Positions 1-7,431 are shown, counted from the first letter of the stretch. The stretch: 64,000 bases of DNA from Aeromonas sobria (GCF_000820145.1 NZ_CDBW01000045.1:1-64000), one strand, 5' to 3'. Notes: generated by a model from the sequence alone, not told the origin. Numbers and translations: made by a program.

Positions 1-27
1 GAGATAAGAGGCAGGACTGGAGAAGCA

Positions 28-113
28 TGGTGCGAAGAGAGGGACTCGAACCCTCACATCCGTGGGACACTAACACCTGAAGCTAGCGCGTCTACCAATT
101 CCGCCACCTTCGC
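28..113 (-). tRNA. tRNA-Leu (CAG), copy 1
   Basis: On the minus strand this 86-nt stretch folds as a leucine tRNA with an encoded CCA end (28-30), a GCGAAGG acceptor strand, a long variable arm, and the anticodon CAG in the loop UUCAGGU. It is the promoter-distal gene of a three-gene array. The variable-arm stem uses U-A at its closing pair, as in copy 3. Confidence 0.97.
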
Positions 114-157
114 ACATTGTGTTACCAGTTTAGATTTACATGCTATCTGGAGAAGCA

Positions 158-243
158 TGGTGCGAAGAGAGGGACTCGAACCCTCACACCCGGGGGGCAC
201 TAACACCTGAAGCTAGCGCGTCTACCAATTCCGCCACCTTCGC
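158..243 (-). tRNA. tRNA-Leu (CAG), copy 2 with variant variable arm
   Basis: This copy is identical to its neighbours except at three bases, 189, 193 and 197. Bases 197 and 189 face each other in the variable-arm stem. The U-A pair of copies 1 and 3 is C-G here, and one loop base is also changed. The change is compensatory, so the gene should be functional. It encodes CCA at 158-160. Confidence 0.97.
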
Positions 244-296
244 ACATTCGGGCTTTCTAGTTGGATTTACATGCTGCTGAATCAGCATGGCAGTAT

Positions 297-382
297 TGGT
301 GCGAAGAGAGGGACTCGAACCCTCACATCCGTGGGACACTAACACCTGAAGCTAGCGCGTCTACCAATTCCGCCACCTTCGC
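297..382 (-). tRNA. tRNA-Leu (CAG), copy 3, promoter-proximal
   Basis: This 86-nt leucine tRNA is identical in sequence to copy 1, with anticodon CAG and encoded CCA at 297-299. It is the first gene read from the promoter at 399-426. The three tRNAs are separated by 44- and 53-nt spacers and are probably processed from one transcript. Confidence 0.97.
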
Positions 383-398
383 ATCACTGCGGAGGGGG

Positions 399-426
399 AT
401 TCTATAGAGTTTTGGGGGAGCGTCAA
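399..426 (-). promoter_or_regulatory. tRNA-Leu operon promoter
   Basis: On the minus strand TTGACG (421-426) and TAGAAT (399-404) are separated by 16 nt. A run of C residues follows between -10 and the start. A GC-rich discriminator is typical of stringently controlled stable-RNA promoters. The -35 lies inside one arm of an inverted repeat (419-428 with 452-461). Confidence 0.75.
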
Positions 427-461
427 CAAGCAAAAGGTACTTTTTTCGCTGTTGACGCTCA
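419..461. repeat. 10-bp perfect inverted repeat between glgA and tRNA-Leu
   Basis: GAGCGTCAAC at 419-428 is mirrored by GTTGACGCTC at 452-461. The interior partly pairs as well (AAAAG with CTTTTT). It may act as the glgA terminator on the minus strand. Its left arm overlaps the tRNA -35 element. Confidence 0.5.
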
Positions 462-517
462 AAGTGGAGCCAAGGGTACAAAACTTCAGCAATTAGCTTG
501 GGTTGGTGACTCGCAGA

Positions 518-1978
518 TTAGCTGTGCCCCATTGCGCCATGATACATCTGCTCGTACTGGGTGATGGAGTCAGGCCAGTTGAAGCGGGTGTTCATAGCGT
601 TGTGCAGCACCTTGGCAAATTGTGTCTTGTCTTGCAGAAAATAGAGCAGACTGCGGCGCATGGTATCGAGCAGGATAGCGGCGGTCGGATCATTGAAGCA
701 AAAGCCGGTGGCATGTTCCGGGTCCGCATCCCAATCCACCACGGTATCTTTCAGACCACCCACGGCACGCACCAGTGGCAGGGTGCCATAGGCGAGGCTG
801 TACATCTGGTTGAGGCCGCAAGGCTCGAACAGCGAGGGCATCAGGAAGAAGTCGGCACCGGCTTCCACCAGATGAGCCAGGCGATCATCATAGGTATTGA
901 TGAAGGCGAGCTTGCCTGGGTACTGCTGGGCCATGGTTTGCAGTTGTGTGGCGAGCGCAGGATCGCCAGAGCCTACGATCACCACTTGCACCTGATGGTG
1001 GAGGAATTTCTCCAGCGCAGGGAGCAGCAGGGGGACACCCTTCTGCTCGGTCAGGCGGCACACCATGCCGTAGATAGGCAGGTCTGCAACGGGCAATCCC
1101 GCTTCCTGCTGCAGATGCTGTTTGCAGATCTGTTTGCCTGCCATGTTGTCGATGCTGTAAGTGGCGGGCAGGAACGCGTCAAACTCCGGATCCCAATCTT
1201 TGTAGTCGCAGCCGTTGAGGATGCCGCACAGGTCATCCCTACGTTGCTGAAAAATGCTCGCCATACCGTGGGCGCCAAGGTGAGTCAGCAGCTCCTGGGC
1301 ATAGTTGGGGCTGACCGCATTGATCTTGTCGGCGTAGAGCACCCCGCATTTAAGCAGGTTGACGTGGCCGTAGTCATAGTTGATGCGGCGTTCGTAATCG
1401 GCAATTTCGGGCATGGCCCAGAACTGCTCGCGGCCGAACACCCCTTGAAACGCCGCGTTGTGAATGCTGATCACGCTGCGAGTTTGCTGGAAGAAAGGGT
1501 TGTTGGCATGGCGGGTTTTCAGCAGCAAGGGTAGCAGCCCGGTGTGCCAGTCGTTGCAGTGGGCGATATCCGGTGCGAAGCCGAGCTGCTCGCAGGCATG
1601 GAGGGCAGCCGCCGAGAAGAAGGCAAAACGCTCGCCGTTATCCGGATAGGCTTGATTGTTCTCGGCATAGAGCTGGGGACGATCGAAATATTGCGGGCAG
1701 TCGAGTAGATAAACGCAGACGCCATCCAGCTCCATCTGGTAGATGCGATAGCCGATATCCGGCAGGCCCGGATGGGTGGGTAACCAGCGTGACGCTACCA
1801 GTTTGGCCTCATCCCGTCGCTTAATCGTCTTGTAGAAGGGCAGCATGATCCTGACATCATGCCCCTTCTGGACCAGGTACATAGGCAAGGCTTTGGCAAC
1901 ATCTGCCAGGCCCCCGGTCTTGACCAGCCCCTCAACTTCCGAGGCAACAAACAGGATTTTCAGTGGGTTAATAGCCAA
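518..1978 (-). CDS. glgA: Glycogen synthase GlgA
   Basis: Transfers glucose from ADP-glucose to the growing alpha-1,4-glucan in the cytoplasm. The N-terminal KTGGLADV motif binds ADP-glucose. The C-terminal GT-B half carries the LFEPCGLNQMYSLAYGT segment with the conserved glutamate and the nucleotide-binding GG. An upstream ATG at 2128 would overlap glgC by 160 nt and gives a non-homologous N-terminus. The TTG at 1978 has an AGGGAG-like ribosome site just upstream and yields 486 aa, the usual family length, starting Met-Ala-Ile-Asn-Pro-Leu-Lys. It overlaps the end of glgC by 11 nt, so the two are probably translationally coupled. Confidence 0.95.
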   Translation of the reverse strand: MAINPLKILFVASEVEGLVKTGGLADVAKALPMYLVQKGHDVRIMLPFYKTIKRRDEAKLVASRWLPTHPGLPDIGYRIYQMELDGVCVYLLDCPQYFDRPQLYAENNQAYPDNGERFAFFSAAALHACEQLGFAPDIAHCNDWHTGLLPLLLKTRHANNPFFQQTRSVISIHNAAFQGVFGREQFWAMPEIADYERRINYDYGHVNLLKCGVLYADKINAVSPNYAQELLTHLGAHGMASIFQQRRDDLCGILNGCDYKDWDPEFDAFLPATYSIDNMAGKQICKQHLQQEAGLPVADLPIYGMVCRLTEQKGVPLLLPALEKFLHHQVQVVIVGSGDPALATQLQTMAQQYPGKLAFINTYDDRLAHLVEAGADFFLMPSLFEPCGLNQMYSLAYGTLPLVRAVGGLKDTVVDWDADPEHATGFCFNDPTAAILLDTMRRSLLYFLQDKTQFAKVLHNAMNTRFNWPDSITQYEQMYHGAMGHS

Positions 1979-3185
1979 CTCTTGCTCCCTTAGGTACCAC
2001 CACGATACCGCCTTCTGATACGGTAAATCGCTCTCTATCATGGTCGAGATTTTCACCGATAACGGTGCCGGGCGCAATTTCAACGTTTTTGTCGATGATC
2101 GTCCGCCGGATGGAGCACCCTTCACCAATCTTCACATCCCCCAGCAGCACGGATTCACTTATGTGGCTGCACGCGCCGATATTGCAGCGAAAACCGAGAA
2201 TGGATCGCTGGATTTGGCTGCCCTGAATGAAGCAACCGGCGGAGATCAGGGAGTTGGCAATATTGACCTTGCACACGTCGCTGTCGATAAAGGTCGCTGG
2301 CGGCAGTGCCGGATAGTGGGTGTGCAGTGGCCACTTGCGGTTATAGAGGGAGAAGGGGGGGTTGTCAGCCACCAAGTCCATGTGAGCCAGCCAGTAGGAG
2401 TCCAGAGTGCCCACATCCCGCCAGTACACACTCGGCTTTTCACCCGGGATGACGTTGGTGCTGTAGTCGTAAACATAGACGGGGGCGCGCGGGTAGAGGC
2501 TCGGGATCACATCCTTGCCAAAGTCGTGGCTGGAGCTATCTTCGGCAGCATCCCGTTTCAATTCACGGCAAAGGGCGTCAGTCTCGAAGATGTAGTTACC
2601 CATGGAGACCAGCGCCTGGGTCGGATCGCCGGGGATATGCTTGGGATGCTTGGGTTTTTCCTGAAAACCGATCATCCGCCCTTCGGTATCCACCTCGATC
2701 ACGCCGAATGAACTCGCCTCTTCGATGGGCATGCGCAGAGCGGCCACTGTCATGGCGGCGCTCTTTTGTTTGTGGAAGGTGACCATCTGGCTCACATCCA
2801 TCTTGTAGATGTGGTCGGAGCCGAAGATGCAGACATGATCCGGTTCGGCCCGCTCGATAAAGCCGAGGTTCTGGTAGATGGCATCGGCGGTGCCGTCATA
2901 CCAGCGTTTACCCATCCGCATCTGGGCCGGAATGGGGTCGATAAAGCGGTCAGTGATGCCGACGATATTCCAGCCCTTCTTCATGTGCAGATAGAGGGAC
3001 TGGGATTTGAATTGGGTCAGGACATAGATGCGTAGAAAGTCGGCGTTGACGAAGTTGTTGAGGACGAAATCGATCAGCCGGTAACTGCCGCCGAAGGGGA
3101 CGGAAGGCTTGCTGCGGGTAGTGGTGAGAGGCTGCAGACGAGTACCTTCGCCGCCAGCCAGGATCATGGTCAAGATACCTGCCAT
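1968..3185 (-). CDS. glgC: Glucose-1-phosphate adenylyltransferase GlgC
   Basis: Makes ADP-glucose from glucose-1-phosphate and ATP, the committed step of bacterial glycogen synthesis. The N-terminal nucleotidyltransferase domain shows the pyrophosphorylase signature AGGEGTRLQPLT and, near residue 100, RMGKRWYDGTADAIYQN. A left-handed beta-helix forms the C-terminal third. The length of 405 aa is typical. It is first in a glgC-glgA operon, and an AGGGAG site precedes the ATG. The usual glgB, glgX and glgP genes are not beside it; a pullulanase lies 54 kb away in this window. Confidence 0.96.
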   Translation of the reverse strand: MAGILTMILAGGEGTRLQPLTTTRSKPSVPFGGSYRLIDFVLNNFVNADFLRIYVLTQFKSQSLYLHMKKGWNIVGITDRFIDPIPAQMRMGKRWYDGTADAIYQNLGFIERAEPDHVCIFGSDHIYKMDVSQMVTFHKQKSAAMTVAALRMPIEEASSFGVIEVDTEGRMIGFQEKPKHPKHIPGDPTQALVSMGNYIFETDALCRELKRDAAEDSSSHDFGKDVIPSLYPRAPVYVYDYSTNVIPGEKPSVYWRDVGTLDSYWLAHMDLVADNPPFSLYNRKWPLHTHYPALPPATFIDSDVCKVNIANSLISAGCFIQGSQIQRSILGFRCNIGACSHISESVLLGDVKIGEGCSIRRTIIDKNVEIAPGTVIGENLDHDRERFTVSEGGIVVVPKGARVGY

Positions 3186-3237
3186 CGTATTAATCTCCCT
3201 GCATGAACACTATGAAAAGGTTTTCAATGTTCGGTAT

Positions 3238-3263
3238 AAAAACACCCCTTAAGGGGTGTTTTT
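3238..3263. terminator. Bidirectional terminator between rsmC and glgC
   Basis: This is a perfect 26-nt palindrome with CACCCCTT/AAGGGGTG at its centre, flanked by A5 and T5. It can terminate rsmC on the minus strand. It leaves only about 50 bp for the glgC promoter. Confidence 0.85.
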
Positions 3264-3335
3264 ATTGTCCTTTTAGTACCTTACCAGATACCGGATGGCG
3301 CTCTCTAGCTGTTTTCTTGTACTGCTTGCACTTAT

Positions 3336-4364
3336 TTACACTTTGCTCATATAGACCTTGAACTTGGTATCGCTGCTGATCACTTCTGTCCGTTTGAAAT
3401 GTGTTTCCAGTATAGGCAGGTAGCGCAAGAAGGCGTTGGCAACAATGGTCAGCGAGCCATTTGGCAGCAAAAATTCCGGCGCCTTGGCGAGGAAGGTTTC
3501 GGTCGCTGCATAGAAGGTCTTGAGGCCCGCATGGAATGGCGGGTTGGAGACGATGTGCTGGAAACGGGTGGAGACATCGGAATAGACATCGGAAGGGGTG
3601 ACCTTGCCCTGCAGACCATTGATCGCCAGGGTGCGGCGGCTCGACTCCAGCGCCAGCGCGCTGATATCCACCATGTTGACCAGCAGATCTGGATTGCGCT
3701 TGGCCAGCACAGATCCAATTACCCCTGCGCCACAGCCGAAATCGAGCAGTTCGCCCTTCATCGGCGGCACTGCGGCCAGCAGCATCTGGGTGCCGAGATC
3801 CAGTTCGGCGGCGCTGAAGACGCCGGGCAGGGCCAGCACGGTCAGCTCGGTATCGCCGGCCTTGCACTGGTAGCGGCCAAACCAGCTATCCAGCTCGAAC
3901 GGGGCAACCGGCTTGCAGAGCTCGCCGTGATAGAGGGAGCAGCGGCGGGCCGAGTCACGTTTTATCGGCTTCTCGCCATAAGGTGCCAGCAGCTTGTCGG
4001 CGCCATTGATGCCGCCACGGTTGTCACCGGCCAGGAACAGGTCGGCACCCGCCTCCAGCAAGGGGGTCATCATGGCCAGCAGATATTGCGCCTCGGCCTT
4101 GGCCTTGGGCATCAGCAGCAGCAGCGCATCGAAGCGGGGGGCGCCATCGAGCTGGTGGTCGAACAGGATGGCGTCACCCAGGGCGGTCTGTTGGCTGCGG
4201 TAATAGCAGTAATCCGTGGTAAAGACGGTCAGGGTCTCGGCTAGAGTGGCCAGCTGGCGCGGGTAGTCATCCTCCAGCGCGCCGCAGACAAGTAGCCGCT
4301 TGCCGACAAAGAGGGCTTGGTTTCGTTCCAGCATCTGGCTGACGGCACTGATAGGGCTGCTCAT
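3336..4364 (-). CDS. rsmC: 16S rRNA (guanine1207-N2)-methyltransferase RsmC
   Basis: Methylates G1207 of 16S rRNA in the small ribosomal subunit, using S-adenosylmethionine. The protein is 342 aa, as in E. coli. A degenerate N-terminal methyltransferase-like half is followed by the catalytic half. That half carries the SAM-binding LLDFGCGAGVIGS (about residues 200-212) and the N2-guanine methyltransferase signature NPPFH. It is monocistronic. A TATAAT at 4394-4399 on the minus strand is the likely -10, and the terminator at 3238-3263 lies downstream. It diverges from dapA. Confidence 0.95.
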   Translation of the reverse strand: MSSPISAVSQMLERNQALFVGKRLLVCGALEDDYPRQLATLAETLTVFTTDYCYYRSQQTALGDAILFDHQLDGAPRFDALLLLMPKAKAEAQYLLAMMTPLLEAGADLFLAGDNRGGINGADKLLAPYGEKPIKRDSARRCSLYHGELCKPVAPFELDSWFGRYQCKAGDTELTVLALPGVFSAAELDLGTQMLLAAVPPMKGELLDFGCGAGVIGSVLAKRNPDLLVNMVDISALALESSRRTLAINGLQGKVTPSDVYSDVSTRFQHIVSNPPFHAGLKTFYAATETFLAKAPEFLLPNGSLTIVANAFLRYLPILETHFKRTEVISSDTKFKVYMSKV

Positions 4365-4393
4365 CGGGTCTCTCCACTCAATTTTGGGCGGCC

Positions 4394-4399
4394 ATTATA
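4394..4399 (-). promoter_or_regulatory. rsmC -10 box
   Basis: A consensus TATAAT on the minus strand lies 30 nt upstream of the rsmC ATG. A weak TGTCAA -35-like hexamer lies 16-17 nt further up. Confidence 0.55.
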
Positions 4400-4415
4400 C
4401 ATAGCCCCTTTCGCC

Positions 4416-4444
4416 TTGACATTTATGCTGTGTTCCCGAAATAT
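4416..4444 (+). promoter_or_regulatory. dapA leader promoter
   Basis: A consensus TTGACA (4416-4421) is followed by a 17-nt spacer and AAATAT (4439-4444), predicting a start near 4451. The resulting leader is about 190 nt long and contains the Lys-rich ORF and the terminator hairpin before dapA. No other promoter fits between the terminator and dapA. Confidence 0.6.
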
Positions 4445-4478
4445 GCCCAGACACCATTTTTTGACCAGAGATGACGAA

Positions 4479-4550
4479 ATGCGGTTCAACGGGTTGAAAC
4501 GAAAGCACAAAAAAAGCCTGACATTCGGGCCTGCCGACGTTCGCGCGTAA
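4479..4550 (+). CDS. Putative Lys-rich leader peptide of dapA
   Basis: This 23-codon ORF begins at an ATG preceded at 8 nt by a weak AGAG site. Residues 6-13 are LKRKHKKS, that is four lysine codons within six positions (4497-4514). Its UAA (4548-4550) falls inside the 5' arm of a predicted antiterminator helix. The placement matches ribosome-mediated attenuators such as those of the his and thr operons, here with lysine codons upstream of a lysine-biosynthetic gene. The reading frame is seen directly; translation and regulatory role are inferred. The A-rich run could instead be the tail of a minus-strand terminator (hairpin 4516-4530). Confidence 0.55.
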   Translation: MRFNGLKRKHKKSLTFGPADVRA

Positions 4551-4607
4551 CCTCTCATTTCTGAGAAGCTTCAAACCCCGGTTGCGCACATCGTACCGGG
4601 GTTTTTT
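4543..4607 (+). promoter_or_regulatory. Candidate transcription attenuator upstream of dapA
   Basis: The terminator stem pairs 4574-4582 with 4595-4603 (nine base pairs, AACCCCGGT with ACCGGGGTT), followed directly by U residues to 4607. The competing antiterminator pairs 4543-4552 with 4580-4589: eight Watson-Crick pairs, one G-U pair and one mismatch. It encloses a perfect five-pair hairpin (4553-4557 with 4562-4566). The two structures share 4580-4582 and cannot coexist. Ribosome stalling at the upstream Lys codons would leave the antiterminator free. A ribosome at the stop codon would cover its 5' arm and permit termination. Confidence 0.6.
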
Positions 4608-4644
4608 ATTGCCATATGCGGGTCATTCAGGAGAAGGAAATTCC

Positions 4645-5517
4645 ATGTTTCAAGGTTCTATTGTTGCGTTGATCACCCCGTTTCGACAGGGAAAGCTGGA
4701 TGAAGAGGCGCTGTTGCGTCTGGTGGAGTGGCATATCGAGCAGGGTACCCACGGCATAGTGCCGGTGGGCACCACGGGGGAGAGCCCGACCCTGACCCAC
4801 GACGAACACTGTAAAGTGGTCGAACTGGTGGTCAAACAGGTGGCGGGGCGCGTTCCGGTGATCGCCGGGGCGGGTTCCAATAATCCGGTCGAAGCCATCG
4901 AGTACACCCTCCATGCCGAACGGGTCGGTGCCGATGCCACCTTGCATGTGGCCGGATACTACAACCGCCCCAATCAGGAGGGGCTCTACCACCACTTCAA
5001 GGCCGTCCACGACGCCACCGCCAAGCCGATCATCGTCTACAACATTCCGCCGCGTGCCATCGTCGATGTGCAGCCCGCGACCCTGGCCCGTCTGGCCGAA
5101 CTGCCGCGCATTGCCGGGGTCAAGGATGCTACCGGCGATCTGGCCCGTCCCTGGACCGAGCGCCAGCTGATCAACAAGCCCTTCGCCTGGCTCTCTGGTG
5201 AAGATGCCACTGCCGTGGCTTACAACATCGGTGGCGGTCAGGGTTGTATTTCAGTGACTGCCAACGTGGCCCCCAAGCTGGTGGCAGAGGTGCAGAACCT
5301 CACGCTGGCGGGCAAGTGGCAAGCAGCGCGTGAGCTGCAAGACCAGCTCATTCCGCTCCATCAGGCGATGTTTGCCGAGCCGAGCCCAGCCGGTGCCAAA
5401 TATGCCGCTTCCCTGCTCGGTTTTTGCAGCGAGGAGTGCCGCCTGCCGGTGATGCCGCTGTCGGAAGCGACCCGCGAGCGTATTCGCAGCGCCATGCAGC
5501 AGCTCAACCTGCTGTAA
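4645..5517 (+). CDS. dapA: 4-hydroxy-tetrahydrodipicolinate synthase (DapA-type)
   Basis: Condenses pyruvate with aspartate semialdehyde, the first committed step to diaminopimelate and lysine. The 290-aa TIM barrel shows GTTGES (residues 43-48), the YYNRP loop with the catalytic tyrosine, the YNIPPR loop with the carboxylate-binding arginine, and the Schiff-base lysine in GVKDATGD. The ATG at 4645 has an AGGAGAAGG site and gives the usual MFxGS start. From memory of the family, YNIPPR, DLARP and ISVTANVAP resemble alphaproteobacterial DapA more than the E. coli enzyme. It is not followed by bamC as gammaproteobacterial dapA normally is, so this is possibly a second or acquired dapA. Confidence 0.88.
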   Translation: MFQGSIVALITPFRQGKLDEEALLRLVEWHIEQGTHGIVPVGTTGESPTLTHDEHCKVVELVVKQVAGRVPVIAGAGSNNPVEAIEYTLHAERVGADATLHVAGYYNRPNQEGLYHHFKAVHDATAKPIIVYNIPPRAIVDVQPATLARLAELPRIAGVKDATGDLARPWTERQLINKPFAWLSGEDATAVAYNIGGGQGCISVTANVAPKLVAEVQNLTLAGKWQAARELQDQLIPLHQAMFAEPSPAGAKYAASLLGFCSEECRLPVMPLSEATRERIRSAMQQLNLL

Positions 5518-5518
5518 T

Positions 5519-5553
5519 ACAAAACGGGTGAGCCAAGGCTCACCCGTTTTGTT
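5519..5553. terminator. Terminator of dapA, shared with the convergent gene
   Basis: A perfect 14-bp stem pairs 5521-5534 with 5537-5550 and is extended by two further pairs. It is A-rich on the left and T-rich on the right, so it works in both directions. Confidence 0.92.
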
Positions 5554-5587
5554 TCTGGTGTTGTCCCACTGAGGCCGCTCGTGCCGG

Positions 5588-6556
5588 TTAGGCGGCGCTA
5601 TGCAGCCAGGCGGCGATGGCCAGCTGTAACTCGACATACGCCGGATAGAGGAAGAGATCGGCTAATTCGGCAGGCCACTTGTCATGCTCGTTCGGCCTGA
5701 TTTGCAGATGTGCTTGCAGGCTGGTCAGGGCTGGCAGCCAGGGCGCTGGTTGCGGCAGCCTGGCCGCACTGCGGGTGACCAGAGCGATCCCCTGACACAG
5801 GGCATCGAACGCCTGTCGCTGCACAGCCTCATCCTGTGGGTGTTCCAGCCAGAGCTGCTCGTGATGCTGCCAGTGGCGAAGCCCTTCGCTTACCCCCGTT
5901 ATGCTATCTATATCTTCACTCGCTACCAGCGCCTGCAGGGCCAGCGGTTTGCCAAGGCCTGCCAGTCGATAGCCGCGCTGGGCCTTGGATTGGGCGCCGA
6001 GCCGCAGCCCGCCCAGCTTGGCAAGATGCTGCGCCAGTGCAAACAGCGCCGCGGTGTCACCGGATTTGAGCTCAAGTTCCAGCTCGTTGATGGTGGTGCT
6101 GCCCTGGCTACCGACTATCTCTCCCTGATCCCAGGCCAGTTCTATCTCGGCCCCCTCGAAGGCGATCAACCAGTGGCGCCGCAGGAAGTCGGTACGAAAC
6201 TGGGCGACCAGCTGTTGCTGGATGTGGTCGCGCTCGGGCAGGGTCGGCCAGATCTCATCGGGAAAGGCCGAGAGGGTCGGCAGATCGCCGCTGACGGGGG
6301 TGTTGTATTCGGGTCTGGCGTGCAGGCCGCCCACTATCTGACCGCGACACTTGATGGTCTGTTCGGCAAAGCTATCGCAGCGGCGGATCCGCAACCCCAT
6401 ATCCAGCTGGCGCAAGGCGAGGGTTGGCGTATCGAAATAGACGTTGCCGAGCTGTTGTTGGGAGGATTCCTTAATTTCAAGAGAATTCAGCAGGTTGGAT
6501 AACCCTGCTTGAATGTCGCAGGCGACAAAAAACTTTATCTCGATCTCGATTTGCAT
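5588..6556 (-). CDS. CYTH-domain inorganic triphosphatase, YgiF-like
   Basis: Predicted cytoplasmic tripolyphosphatase of the CYTH family. The protein begins with the diagnostic EIEIKF (ExExK) motif at residues 3-8. Family strands follow with YFDTP, LRIRR and TIKCRG, then an ELELELKSGD strand near residue 157. All of these contribute acidic or basic groups to the triphosphate tunnel. E. coli YgiF is about 433 aa, with a C-terminal CHAD domain. Here only about 110 residues follow the CYTH domain, so the CHAD part is absent or much reduced. It is convergent with dapA and diverges from the DUF47/PiT pair. Confidence 0.85.
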   Translation of the reverse strand: MQIEIEIKFFVACDIQAGLSNLLNSLEIKESSQQQLGNVYFDTPTLALRQLDMGLRIRRCDSFAEQTIKCRGQIVGGLHARPEYNTPVSGDLPTLSAFPDEIWPTLPERDHIQQQLVAQFRTDFLRRHWLIAFEGAEIELAWDQGEIVGSQGSTTINELELELKSGDTAALFALAQHLAKLGGLRLGAQSKAQRGYRLAGLGKPLALQALVASEDIDSITGVSEGLRHWQHHEQLWLEHPQDEAVQRQAFDALCQGIALVTRSAARLPQPAPWLPALTSLQAHLQIRPNEHDKWPAELADLFLYPAYVELQLAIAAWLHSAA

Positions 6557-6724
6557 AGTTATTCCGGGCTGGCAGGTAACTTTGAGGGGCGGGATTCGGG
6601 TCGCGAGGATATAATGCCGCGAGGCGACTAGATTAATTCGCGGTTTAATTGAGTGCGCAGTTCGGTTACCATGCGCGCCTCATAAAATCGTATCGAGTGT
6701 TTTTTCACCGACACAGGTTTGACC

Positions 6725-7405
6725 ATGCCAGTAAATACTATTTTGGGGCTTTTTGCCAAGTCCCCCATCAAGCCGTTGCAGAAGCATATCGTCAAGGTTC
6801 ACCAGTGCTCCCAGCAGTTGGTCCCTTTCTTTGACGCCGTTGCGGAAGACCGTTGGGATGATGCCGAGAAGATCCGGCAGCAGATTGCCCAGTTGGAAAA
6901 AGAGGCGGATATCCTCAAGCGTGAAATCCGTCTGAAACTGCCTCGCGGCCTGTTCCTGCCGGTCGCGCGTACCGACCTGCTGGAGCTGTTGACCCAGCAA
7001 GACAAGATTGCCAACCGTGCCAAGGATATCTCCGGCCGCATGCTTGGTCGTCGCATGGAGTTCCCTGCTGAAATGCGGGTTGATTTCATGGCCTATCTCA
7101 AACGTTGTATTGATGCGACCGCTCAGGCCGAGAAAGCGATCGGGGAGCTCGACGAGCTGCTCGAGACCGGCTTCAAGGGACGGGAAGTGGAAATGGTTGC
7201 CGAGATGATCCACCAGCTGGATCTGATCGAGGACGATACAGACACCATGCAGATCGGACTGCGCCAACAGCTGCAAGCGGTTGAGCACAATTACAATCCG
7301 ATTGATGTGATGTTCCTCTACAAGATCCTCGAATGGGTAGGTGACCTGGCAGATCAGGCCGAGCGTGTAGGCGCCCGTCTGGAACTGATGCTGGCTCGTT
7401 CGTAA
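6725..7405 (+). CDS. DUF47/TIGR00153 PhoU-like phosphate transport accessory protein
   Basis: This 226-aa, almost entirely helical cytoplasmic protein resembles PhoU and typically accompanies PiT transporters, where it is thought to modulate transport. The ATG at 6725 (MPVNTILGLFAKSP) has an AGG ribosome site seven bases upstream. The alternative TTG at 6719 is less likely. The pit gene starts 26 bp downstream, so the two form one operon. Confidence 0.9.
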   Translation: MPVNTILGLFAKSPIKPLQKHIVKVHQCSQQLVPFFDAVAEDRWDDAEKIRQQIAQLEKEADILKREIRLKLPRGLFLPVARTDLLELLTQQDKIANRAKDISGRMLGRRMEFPAEMRVDFMAYLKRCIDATAQAEKAIGELDELLETGFKGREVEMVAEMIHQLDLIEDDTDTMQIGLRQQLQAVEHNYNPIDVMFLYKILEWVGDLADQAERVGARLELMLARS

Positions 7406-7431
7406 TCGACTGACTGGGTAAAACACTACTA

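Noticed and set aside
1..382. Repeats of about 90 bp considered as a CRISPR array or attachment site duplication
   Set aside because: Each repeat is a complete tRNA-Leu gene with CCA end, and the spacers are promoterless intergenic DNA. No integrase or tRNA fragment is visible.
2040..2711. Long open frame antisense to glgC, and similar long frames antisense to glgA, metL, metB, pit, the aminotransferase gene and pulA
   Set aside because: These are mirror frames of GC-rich coding DNA without ribosome sites or family motifs. The opposite-strand genes are unambiguous.
4317..4550. Longer frame extending upstream of the Lys-rich leader ORF
   Set aside because: Its start lies inside rsmC on the opposite strand and before the proposed promoter. 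Only the 23-codon part from 4479 has a sensible position in the leader.
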